Positions 16,756 through 23,348 of a stretch of DNA of 64,000 bases are shown here, piece after piece. The stretch is from Glycomyces xiaoerkulensis (GTDB lineage: Bacteria; Actinomycetota; Actinomycetes; Mycobacteriales; Micromonosporaceae): positions 25,254 through 89,253 of the forward strand of contig NZ_PGGV01000034.1 of assembly GCF_002798405.1 (NCBI RefSeq), written 5' to 3'. Numbering within the stretch: position 1 is the first letter of the stretch; each line of letters starts with the position of its first letter. The notes below the pieces were generated by a model. The model did not search any database, had not been told where the DNA came from, and was given only the letters and a program-made list of their open reading frames with translations. Position numbers and translations under genes: made by a program.

Positions 16756-17208
16756 ATGCCGGTGAGCGACGAACGCGACGACGTGCTGCTGCTCGACGTT
16801 CCCACGGCAGGCGACTACCTGTCCGTGCTTCCGACGGCGACCGCCGCGGTGGCGACGAGGCTGGGCTTCTCGCTGGACGAGATCGAGGACCTGCGGGCGG
16901 CGGTGAACGCGGCGGTGACGCTGCTGATCCCGCCCGAGTCGGGCCGTCCGCGGCCGTTCCGGCGGCGCGGCGGCGCCGAGGACCCGTTGAGCTGCCGGCT
17001 GGAGGTGGGGGCCGAGGACCTGCGGATCGTGCTGAGCCGCCTCGGCGGCGAGGACCTGCCGGACTCGAACACCTATCAGTGGCAGGTGCTGCGGGCGCTG
17101 ACCGACGAGGTCGCCTCCGAGCGGGAGGGCTCGGCGTCCACGATCACCATCCGGCAGCAGCGGCCGTCGACCGAGGCCGACGCCGACACGCAGGCGCACC
17201 GGATCTGA
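16756..17208 (+). CDS. RsbW-like anti-sigma factor / HATPase, degenerate
   Basis: A 150-residue protein starting at an ATG five bases after AAGGAG. The pattern LSVLPTATAAVATRLGFSLD..EDLRAAVNAAVTLLI matches the first half of RsbW/UsfX kinases (residues ~18-60). In active kinases the N box reads (A/V)xEAxxN; here it reads VNAAVTLL, without the magnesium-binding Glu or Asn, and the glycine-rich loops are not evident. It may therefore bind a sigma factor without phosphorylating an antagonist. No sigma gene is adjacent. It sits between sodN and whiB1, so an oxidative or redox stress link is possible but unproven. Confidence 0.65.
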   Translation: MPVSDERDDVLLLDVPTAGDYLSVLPTATAAVATRLGFSLDEIEDLRAAVNAAVTLLIPPESGRPRPFRRRGGAEDPLSCRLEVGAEDLRIVLSRLGGEDLPDSNTYQWQVLRALTDEVASEREGSASTITIRQQRPSTEADADTQAHRI

Positions 17209-17227
17209 GCGTTTCCGGGCCCGGACA

Positions 17228-17263
17228 GCTTGAAGGCCCGGCACTGGGCCGGGCCGTCCAAGC
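17228..17263. terminator. bidirectional terminator-like hairpin
   Basis: Inner arms GGCCCGGC / GCCGGGCC (17235-17242 and 17248-17255) are flanked by outer GCTTG / CAAGC. It lies between the convergent anti-sigma and whiB1 genes. Confidence 0.7.
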
Positions 17264-17320
17264 GTCTGTCTCAAATGTTAGGGATGGGGCTTCAAGGGGA
17301 CTGCCAACGAGCGTCGGCGC

Positions 17321-17581
17321 TCAACCGGCCTGCGCGGCCAGCGGGCGCAGGGCACCGGAACGACGCTTGAGCTCGCGGCGCTCCATTTCGCTCATGCCAC
17401 CCCATACGCCGGCGTCCTGGCCGGTCTCGAGAGCCCACCGCAGGCACTCCTCGGTGACAGGGCAGCGCCTGCAGACGCTCTTGGCCTGCTCAATCTGCGT
17501 CAAGGCCGGGCCGGTGTCCCCGATGGGGAAGAACAGCTCGGGGTCCTCGTCACGGCAAATGGCCTCGTGGCGCCAATCCAT
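17321..17581 (-). CDS. whiB1: WhiB1 iron-sulfur transcription factor
   Basis: An 86-residue Wbl protein with the four cluster cysteines at 9, 37, 40 and 46 (AIC, VCRRC, EEC), the GVWGG turn at 58-62 and a basic C-terminus (RRELKRRSG). The first 20 residues (MDWRHEAICRDEDPELFFP) and the VCRRCPVTEECL segment are almost the same as mycobacterial WhiB1. That protein holds a nitric-oxide-sensitive [4Fe-4S] cluster and binds the principal sigma factor. The ATG at 17581 follows GGAG; a TTG one codon before is not needed. Its long upstream region holds a perfect CRP-type site. Confidence 0.95.
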   Translation of the reverse strand: MDWRHEAICRDEDPELFFPIGDTGPALTQIEQAKSVCRRCPVTEECLRWALETGQDAGVWGGMSEMERRELKRRSGALRPLAAQAG

Positions 17582-18391
17582 CAAACATCTCCTTGCTTAA
17601 TTTCAGAAGTTCGCTGACACGGTGTTGTGACTAGCTTGCGGTTCGGGCGTTTCGCGGTTCGGTTCCTTAGTCGCGCAATCACGTCCAGTAGTGCTTTGAG
17701 GACGGTTGCCGAGATGCGGGGATGCCCCGGGGCGCTCACGATCCGTGAGCGGTCTCCGACCGCGGAAACCGTCGTCGGCGTGAGCACGAGGGACACTCGC
17801 CACCGCATCAGCGTCATTGCTGAACGCCTGGGCACAAGCGAGAGCATCCGCCTTCGCCGCGGGTCGGCCGTTCGACTTGCGACGGCCCGCACCTGGACCC
17901 GACCACCTTGTGAATACTTTCACAAGGACTGCATTTGTCAAGAGGTTCGACCCGGAAATCAGCATGAAGTGAGTGAACTCACCGCGCTACCTCGACAAAG
18001 ACTCACGGGCCTGCCTTCCGGACGCCGCCGGGACCCCTACCGCGGGCCCACGGAGGCGGCTCCCACACGGCCCCCGGAGGGGGCGCTGACAGCGAGTCGA
18101 ACCGGTTTGACACACTGGTACTCAGACTGGACTAAGTTAAGGCTCCGCAAGCGTCGCCAAGACTGAGTACGCGGCACAATGCTCTTCCAAATGCCCGGTC
18201 AAAACGCACCGAAAATACGATATTCGTTTGTGAAGTCTCAACGCCGCCCTACGAGGCGTAGCCTTGCAAGCCAAGAATTGGCTTCCTCGGCGACGTCCGC
18301 GGGCCTTGAATTGGCCCAGCAAGGCGGCGAAATCAACCTTGCCCGCTCCCGTTCGACTTGTCAACACCCACGCTCAGGTTTTCCCAAGTTG
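17582..18391. other. long intergenic region upstream of whiB1
   Basis: About 810 bases hold no convincing gene. Open frames here have no recognisable protein pattern and the composition is more A+T-rich than neighbours. Inverted repeats occur at 17734-17750 (GCTCACG/CGTGAGC), 17907-17926 (CRP-type), 17969-17982 (GTGAGT/ACTCAC), 18268-18284 (AAGCCAA/TTGGCTT) and 18301-18317 (GGGCC/GGCCC). On the minus strand TTGACA occurs at 17942-17937 and 18364-18359. The part nearest the lipid kinase (18168-18391) may hold that gene's terminator or a structured RNA. Confidence 0.6.
17909..17924. promoter_or_regulatory. perfect CRP-type site (TGTGA-N6-TCACA) upstream of whiB1
   Basis: The sequence reads TGTGAATACTTTCACA, a perfect match to the CRP/Rv3676 consensus, and the palindrome extends to CTTGTGAA/TTCACAAG. 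On the minus strand it starts 12 bases downstream of a TTGACA (-35-like) and covers the -10 area, about 330 bases before the whiB1 start. In Mycobacterium whiB1 is a known target of the cAMP receptor protein. Placement over the promoter would favour repression here, or activation of another start further down. Confidence 0.65.
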
Positions 18392-19348
18392 TTAGCGGGC
18401 CACCCGCAATGCCCCGGGAACCGAAGTGAGTTCCAGTTCCGTGCGCTCTCCGAGATAGTCCCCGTCGAGCTGGAAGGCCTGCGGAAGCGACGCACGCAAC
18501 ACAATCCCGGACAGGTCGTGATGCGTGACCGCATGCTTACCGTCAGGGCCCTCGCGACCCACCAAGAGCGAGGCTGCGGTGCGGGCTGCAGCCGTCAGCC
18601 CAAGTTTACGCAGAATCAACACGTCAAGTCCAGCATTAAACGACGCCCGCGCGTTGAGATTCACCGGAAGGGTGCCCAAGTAGGTCCAGGGCGCGCAGTT
18701 CTGGACCACCACCATCCCGGTCGAGGAGTCGGTCTCCCCCGACGGCAGCCCGATCTCCACCGATTCGCCCTCGACCCCGTGCTCGTTCAGCTCCGCCATG
18801 ACCGCACGCGCGTAATGGGCCCCGAAGTTGCGGCCGTTGCGCCGATAGGTCTCGACACGCCGGATGACCGACGCGTCCCAGCCGAGTCCGGCGCAGAAGG
18901 TGAACAGGCGGTCCTCCTTCTCGTCGACGGCCCGGCCGAGGCTGACCGTGCGGGTCCGACCCTCCGCCAGGGCCTCGGCGATCGCTCCCACCGCCTTGCG
19001 GCGGTCCCAGGGCAGCCCGAGGGCCCGCGCGAACACATTGGTGGACCCGCCGGGGATGGGGGCGAACACCGGGGCCTCGCCGGCGGTGCGGCCGTCGGCG
19101 AGGATGCCGTTGACGACCTCGTTGACCGTGCCGTCGCCGCCGAGGCTGAGGACCACGTCGAAGCGCTTCTCGGCGCCGCGCCTGGCGAGCTGCTCGGCGT
19201 GGCCGCGGTGCCGGGTGTGCACGACGTTCAGGTCGAGCACCTCCTCCAGCCTCTTGACCACGCGCCGGAGGCGGCGCCGGGAGGTGGACGACGCTCTCGG
19301 ATTGGCGATGAGCAGACCGCGCCGAGGCGCTGCTTGCAGGGCGTGCAT
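18392..19348 (-). CDS. diacylglycerol kinase-family lipid kinase
   Basis: A 318-residue soluble DAGKc-family protein. The N-terminal catalytic domain has GLLIANPRASS, the nucleotide motif LSLGGDGTVNEVVNG and PGGSTNVFARALGLP. The second beta-rich domain has FCAGLGWDASVIRRVE and ends with FQLDGDYLGERTELEL. It should phosphorylate diacylglycerol, sphingoid bases or a related lipid at the inner face of the membrane. Length is normal and the ATG at 19348 has no rival. It is divergent from a small membrane protein gene, with 32 bases between. Confidence 0.9.
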   Translation of the reverse strand: MHALQAAPRRGLLIANPRASSTSRRRLRRVVKRLEEVLDLNVVHTRHRGHAEQLARRGAEKRFDVVLSLGGDGTVNEVVNGILADGRTAGEAPVFAPIPGGSTNVFARALGLPWDRRKAVGAIAEALAEGRTRTVSLGRAVDEKEDRLFTFCAGLGWDASVIRRVETYRRNGRNFGAHYARAVMAELNEHGVEGESVEIGLPSGETDSSTGMVVVQNCAPWTYLGTLPVNLNARASFNAGLDVLILRKLGLTAAARTAASLLVGREGPDGKHAVTHHDLSGIVLRASLPQAFQLDGDYLGERTELELTSVPGALRVAR

Positions 19349-20511
19349 AAGCGCAGCGTAGCCCGGGATACGGTGGCGGTGTGAACGAAACCGACGCCGA
19401 CATGGGCGCCGTCACCGAATCGCCCGGTGACGCGGGCCGCCCTTGGACCGTGATCGTGGCTGCGGGCATGTTCCGGCTCGTCGCGGCCGGACTGGCCGCC
19501 TCCGGCGTGTGGGGCGTCACTCGGATCATCGCCGGCGAGGTCGATTCGGTCGGCGGGGCCGCGGGAGTCTCGGTGCTCGCCTGGCTGCTGGCGGCCTACT
19601 ACTGGTTCATCGGCCGGCGGCTGATGCAGGCGCGCGACATCATCGCTCAGGGGCTGTTCCAGGCCCTGCTGTGGCTGCCGGTGGGCTACTACCTCCGCGA
19701 GGCCGCGCAGGACGGCTACGGCCTCGCCGCGTGGGGCCTGGCGGCGGCGATGGCCGCACTCCTGTTGGCGCCTCCGACGCGCCGGGCGGTCGGATTCGGC
19801 GACGGCCGCCCGCCGTTCGCCGCGGACGACTAAGTTCATCGCCGCCCGGGCGGCGATGAGCGCCAGCAGCTCCGGGGCCGGCCCGAGCGGCTCGCCGGCC
19901 CAGAACGCCCCCGCCGAGCGGGCCGAGGCCACGGCCGTGTCGCAGAGCTTGCCGGGGGCGATGAAGTAGCAGACCGCGGCGATCCGTTCGCACCCCTGCA
20001 CCCGCAGTTGCTCCACCGCTCCGGCACCGTCGGGCCCCGGGCCCGAGGCGAACCCGGCCGCGGCCGGGACCCCGAGCCTCCGGCCGGCCGCGGCGGCGAC
20101 GGCCCCGACGTGGGCCCGCCCGGCGTCGACGCGGGTGCCTGCGGCGAGCACCGCCAGTCCGTCGGCGTCCTCGGGCAGACCCCGGACCAGGGCCGCGGCG
20201 AGGGAGGCATCCCCGACCGGGTCGGTGGCGGTCACCGTCAGGCCGGTGCGCTCCTCCTCGGCCCGCCGCGCCACCCGCGGCAGGTCGGTCCGGGAGTGGT
20301 AGGCGTCGGTCAGCAGCAGCGGAACCGCCACGGCGCGCTCGGCGCCCTCGTCGGCCAGCGCGCACAGCACGTCCACCGGGTCGGGCTCGTTGAACTCCAG
20401 GAACCCGGCCTTCGCGCCGGCTTCCGCGGCGATGGCGCGCACGACCGCCGGCGACCTCGGGTCGGGGCTGCCGTGCGCGACGAGCACGACCGGAGTCGGG
20501 GCGGCGCGCAT
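19228..20511 (-). CDS. sirohydrochlorin chelatase-like protein (CbiX/SirB) with run-on C-terminus
   Basis: The first ~220 residues match CbiX/SirB-type chelatases: VVLVAHGSPDPRS with the metal-binding His, VAVPLLLTDAYHSRTDLP, and IAAVCYFIAPGKL as the second-lobe motif. Such enzymes insert iron or cobalt into sirohydrochlorin; here siroheme for the sulfite reductase is the logical product. It starts two bases after cysH. Homologues end near residue ~222 (LIAARAA). Here no stop occurs in frame until 19228, which adds ~205 arginine-rich residues antisense to the neighbouring gene. A one-base shift would give TGA immediately after GCGGCGA, so a frameshift or sequence error near 19850 is likely. 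Confidence 0.75.
   Translation of the reverse strand: MRAAPTPVVLVAHGSPDPRSPAVVRAIAAEAGAKAGFLEFNEPDPVDVLCALADEGAERAVAVPLLLTDAYHSRTDLPRVARRAEEERTGLTVTATDPVGDASLAAALVRGLPEDADGLAVLAAGTRVDAGRAHVGAVAAAAGRRLGVPAAAGFASGPGPDGAGAVEQLRVQGCERIAAVCYFIAPGKLCDTAVASARSAGAFWAGEPLGPAPELLALIAARAAMNLVVRGERRAAVAESDRPARRRRQQECGHRRRQAPRGEAVAVLRGLAEVVAHRQPQQGLEQPLSDDVARLHQPPADEPVVGRQQPGEHRDSRGPADRIDLAGDDPSDAPHAGGGQSGRDEPEHARSHDHGPRAARVTGRFGDGAHVGVGFVHTATVSRATLRLCTPCKQRLGAVCSSPIRERRPPPGAASGAWSRGWRRCST
19381..19833 (+). CDS. small four-helix membrane protein, unknown function
   Basis: A 150-residue protein with four hydrophobic segments at ~22-48, ~60-78, ~88-105 and ~112-132, and short polar ends. I do not recognise a family. 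The start is GTG at 19381, very close to the divergent lipid kinase gene. Its region is also crossed antisense by the over-long CbiX-like frame, but the hydrophobic pattern and charged loops argue that this strand is the coding one. It could be a lipid-kinase-associated membrane protein; that is only positional. Confidence 0.7.
   Translation: MNETDADMGAVTESPGDAGRPWTVIVAAGMFRLVAAGLAASGVWGVTRIIAGEVDSVGGAAGVSVLAWLLAAYYWFIGRRLMQARDIIAQGLFQALLWLPVGYYLREAAQDGYGLAAWGLAAAMAALLLAPPTRRAVGFGDGRPPFAADD
19837..19858. terminator. 22-base perfect palindrome at the convergent gene ends
   Basis: CATCGCCGCCC / GGGCGGCGATG without a spacer, three bases after the stop of the membrane protein gene. It also lies within the last conserved codons of the CbiX-like gene, the place where a frameshift is suspected. 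Confidence 0.55.
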
Positions 20512-20513
20512 GG

Positions 20514-21221
20514 TCAGACGTGCAGACCGCACTCGGACTTGTCGAAGGCCGCCCAGCGGCCGGCGCGCGGGTCCTCCCCCGGCTCGGTGCGGCGGGTGCA
20601 CGGCCAGCAGCCGATGGACCGGAAGCCGTCGCTCAGCAGCGGGTTGACCGGGATGTTGTGGCGCTCGATGTAGGAGAGCTGGTCGGCCTCGGTCCACTTC
20701 GCGATCGGGGAGATCTTGACCTTCCTGCGGCTGACGTCGAAGTCGGCCACGCGGGTGTTCGCGCGGGTGGCGCTCTCGTCGCGCCGCAGGCCGGTGGCCC
20801 AGGCGTCGTAGTCGGCCAGCGCCCGGTTCAGCGGCAGGACCTTGCGCAGGGCGCAGCACTCGTCGGGCGCGCGGTCGAACAGCCGGGGGCCGAACTCGGC
20901 GTCCTGCTCCAGCACCGACTGGTCGGGCTGGATGGATCGGACGTTGACATCCATGGTGGAGGCCACGAAGTCGCGGACCTCGAGGGTCTCGGGGAAGTGG
21001 AGACCGGTGTCGAGGAAGACCACGTCGAGGCCGGGGGCGACCTGGGCGGCGAGGTGGATCACGGCGGCGTCGGCCATCGAGGAGGTCACGCAGAAGCGCT
21101 CGCCGAACTCGCCGACGGCCCACTCGATGATCTCGGTGGCCGTGGCGTCTTCGAGCCGCTCTCCCGCTTCGACGGCGAGGTCCCGGAGTTCGAAGGGGTC
21201 CCGGTTCGTCGTGGTGCTCAT
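20514..21221 (-). CDS. cysH: adenylyl-sulfate reductase, thioredoxin-dependent, iron-sulfur type
   Basis: A 235-residue enzyme that reduces adenylyl sulfate to sulfite. The PP-loop region (CVTSSMADAAVIHL; FLDTGLHFPETL) binds nucleotide. Cysteines 122/123 (ECCALRK) and 205/208 (GCWPCTR) are the [4Fe-4S] ligands that mark APS-type rather than PAPS-type reductases. The catalytic cysteine is in the C-terminal ECGLHV (Cys231). It is downstream of the sulfite reductase and zinc-ribbon genes and directly before the chelatase gene, in one operon. The start is ATG at 21221. Confidence 0.95.
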   Translation of the reverse strand: MSTTTNRDPFELRDLAVEAGERLEDATATEIIEWAVGEFGERFCVTSSMADAAVIHLAAQVAPGLDVVFLDTGLHFPETLEVRDFVASTMDVNVRSIQPDQSVLEQDAEFGPRLFDRAPDECCALRKVLPLNRALADYDAWATGLRRDESATRANTRVADFDVSRRKVKISPIAKWTEADQLSYIERHNIPVNPLLSDGFRSIGCWPCTRRTEPGEDPRAGRWAAFDKSECGLHV

Positions 21222-21225
21222 GCGA

Positions 21226-21474
21226 TTACTCCGATTCGGGGTCCGGCGGAGTCAGTCCGCCTGAAAGCTTCGGGCGCGCGGCGCCCGCGGTGTCGGGGGG
21301 CGCGATGACGGCGGGGGTCGCCATCCCGTGGTATTTCAAGGTGAACACCCGGGTGCAGTCGCTGCAGTGCCATCCGCCTCGTGTCTCGACGTCGTTGTCG
21401 CTGTCGGGCTCGTAGGGGCGCAGGTCCTCCTCCCCGCAGTACGGGCAGTGGTAGGGGACGACGCGGCCGCTCAC
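21226..21474 (-). CDS. small zinc-ribbon protein of the sulfur operon
   Basis: An 82-residue protein whose GTG start at 21474 overlaps the sulfite reductase stop by four bases. Two cysteine pairs, YHCPYCGEEDL and WHCSDCTRVF, make a single zinc ribbon within the first ~45 residues. A proline-rich tail follows. Its stop is four bases before the cysH start. Small proteins of this kind lie between the sulfite reductase and cysH in other actinomycetes. Its role is unknown; translation coupling on both sides implies stoichiometric production with the enzymes, perhaps as an electron-transfer or assembly factor. Confidence 0.8.
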   Translation of the reverse strand: MSGRVVPYHCPYCGEEDLRPYEPDSDNDVETRGGWHCSDCTRVFTLKYHGMATPAVIAPPDTAGAARPKLSGGLTPPDPESE

Positions 21475-23135
21475 TTCAGGTCCTCTTCGTCGGCGCGGTG
21501 GACCCACTGGGCGAACGACTCCCCGGCGTCGGACCTGCCGTCGAGGTAGCGCCGGGTGATGCGCTCGACGTAGTCGCCGAGGTCGGCGGAGGCGACCTTG
21601 AGTCCGCGGGCCTTGCGGCCCAGGCTCGCCGCGCCGGCGTGGCCGCCGCCGAGGTGGACCTGGAAGCCCTCGACCTGCTCCCCGTCGACCATCATGAGCT
21701 GGCCTTTGAGGCCGATGTCGGCGGTCTGGGTGCGGGCGCAGGCGTTGGGGCAGCCGTTGACGTGGACCGAGATCGGCACGTCGAGTTCGGGGACGCGCTT
21801 CTCGAGCTCGGCGATGAGGTCGCGGGCGCGGTCCTTGGTGTCGACGATGGCGAGCTTGCAGAACTCGATGCCGGTGCAGGCCATGGTGGAGCGGCGCCAC
21901 GGCGAGGGTTCGGCGGTGAGGCCGATCGCCTCGAGGTCGGCCTTGGCCGCCTCGACGCGGTCGCCGGGGACGTCGAGCACCAGCAGCTTCTGCAGCGGCG
22001 TGGTGCGGATGCGGTCCGAGCCGTACTTCTCGGCGACGTCGGCGAGCTGGTCGAGCAGTGTGCCGGAGACGCGGCCGGCGACCGGCGCGACGCCGATGTA
22101 GTAGTTGCCGTCGCGCTGCCGGTGGACGCCGACGTGGTCGATGAGCTTCTCGGCCGCGGGCGGCGCCTCGAGGTCGGGGAGCTTCCGGCCCAGGTAGGCG
22201 TCGGACTCCAGGACCTCCCGGAACTTCTCGGGGCCCCAGTCCTTGATCAGGAACTTCAGGCGGGCGCGGGTGCGCAGGCGCCGGTAGCCCCAGTCGCGGA
22301 AGATCCGCGTGACCCCGAGCCAGACGTCGACCAGGTCCTCCTGGGCCACCCACACGCCGAGCCGCTTGGCGAACATCGGGTTGGTGGACAGGCCGCCGCC
22401 GACCCACAGGTCGAAGCCGGGCCCGTGCACGGGGTGGTGGGCGCCGATCAGGGAGAAGTCGTTGGCGTCGTACGGGGTGTCGGGGAGCCAGCCGATGGAG
22501 GTCTTGTACTTGCGCGGCAGGTTCGACAGGCTCCGGTCACCGATGAACCGGTCGTTGATCTCCCGGATCTGCGGTGTGGGGTCGATGGCCTCCTCGTCGG
22601 CGACCCCGGCGACCGGCGAGCCGAGGATGACCCGCGGGCAGTCGCCGCAGGCCTCCTGGCTGTCGAGGCCGACCGCCTCGAGGCGGCGCCAGATCTCGGG
22701 GACGTCCTCGATCTCGATCCAGTGGTACTGGACGTTCTCGCGGTCGGTGACGTCGGCGGTGTCGCGGGCGAACTCCTTGGAGATGCCGGCGACGGTGCGG
22801 AGCTGCTCGCGGCTGAGCTGGCCGCCGTCCATGCGGACGCGCATCATGAAGTAGCGGTCGTCGAGGTCCTCGTCCTCCAGGACGGCGGTCCGACCGCCCT
22901 CGATGCCGGGCCGGCGCTGCGTGTACAGGCCCCACCAGCGGAAGCGGCCGCGCAGGTCGGCCGGGTCGATCGAGTCGAAGCCGGCGTGCGCGTAGACGTT
23001 CTCGATGCGCTGCCGCACATTGAGCGGATTGTCGTCCTTTTTGGACTGCTCGTTCTTGTTCAGCGGCTCCCGGTGGCCCAGGGCCCATTGGCCTTGGCCC
23101 TTCGGGCGGCTGGGTTTGCGCGTTGGCGTTGGCAC
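21471..23135 (-). CDS. sir: ferredoxin-dependent sulfite reductase
   Basis: A 554-residue assimilatory reductase that converts sulfite to sulfide with six electrons. Two ferredoxin-like half domains (e.g. GRFRWWGLYTQRR and FMMRVRMDGGQLS) and the siroheme/[4Fe-4S] ligands CTGIEFC and NGCPNAC in the C-terminal half are present. The family also contains nitrite reductases (NirA), but the cysH neighbour supports sulfite. The start is taken as GTG at 23135, four bases after AGGAG; a GTG at 23156 is the alternative. A cysteine-type leader peptide precedes it. Confidence 0.93.
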   Translation of the reverse strand: MPTPTRKPSRPKGQGQWALGHREPLNKNEQSKKDDNPLNVRQRIENVYAHAGFDSIDPADLRGRFRWWGLYTQRRPGIEGGRTAVLEDEDLDDRYFMMRVRMDGGQLSREQLRTVAGISKEFARDTADVTDRENVQYHWIEIEDVPEIWRRLEAVGLDSQEACGDCPRVILGSPVAGVADEEAIDPTPQIREINDRFIGDRSLSNLPRKYKTSIGWLPDTPYDANDFSLIGAHHPVHGPGFDLWVGGGLSTNPMFAKRLGVWVAQEDLVDVWLGVTRIFRDWGYRRLRTRARLKFLIKDWGPEKFREVLESDAYLGRKLPDLEAPPAAEKLIDHVGVHRQRDGNYYIGVAPVAGRVSGTLLDQLADVAEKYGSDRIRTTPLQKLLVLDVPGDRVEAAKADLEAIGLTAEPSPWRRSTMACTGIEFCKLAIVDTKDRARDLIAELEKRVPELDVPISVHVNGCPNACARTQTADIGLKGQLMMVDGEQVEGFQVHLGGGHAGAASLGRKARGLKVASADLGDYVERITRRYLDGRSDAGESFAQWVHRADEEDLK

Positions 23136-23193
23136 AGTTCTCCTGGATGCAGACACGGGTGTGGCACGATTCGACGGCTCGGCGAGCCGGAGA

Positions 23194-23295
23194 TTAAGCG
23201 CGCATCAGACAAGCGGCGCTGGACACACGGCAGAAATCCACGTGGCGGCGTGCCACGAGTCGGAGTCCGTGCGCAGAAGACATGCCAGCAAGCAT
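23194..23295 (-). CDS. cysteine-type leader peptide upstream of sulfite reductase
   Basis: A 33-codon frame ending TAA, beginning MLAGMSS (or at the internal ATG at 23283). Its core RLVARRHVDFCRVSSAAC resembles the short leader peptides found before sulfur-assimilation genes in streptomycetes and other actinobacteria, which carry the pattern RRHVDL.RV.SA.C. It ends ~58 bases before the sulfite reductase start. In that class, ribosome slowing at cysteine codons when cysteine is scarce is thought to open the downstream gene. This assignment rests on motif recognition and position. Confidence 0.7.
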   Translation of the reverse strand: MLAGMSSAHGLRLVARRHVDFCRVSSAACLMRA

Positions 23296-23348
23296 GCCAT
23301 ACCTGGCGGGGAAACGACAGTCTCGTCCCGGTACCTGGAACCGGGCGG

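Noticed and set aside
17627..18166. A 179-codon plus-strand frame upstream of whiB1
   Set aside because: No recognisable protein pattern, and several regulatory palindromes lie inside it.
18137..18367. A 76-codon minus-strand frame
   Set aside because: Atypical codon use and inverted repeats inside; no ribosome site.
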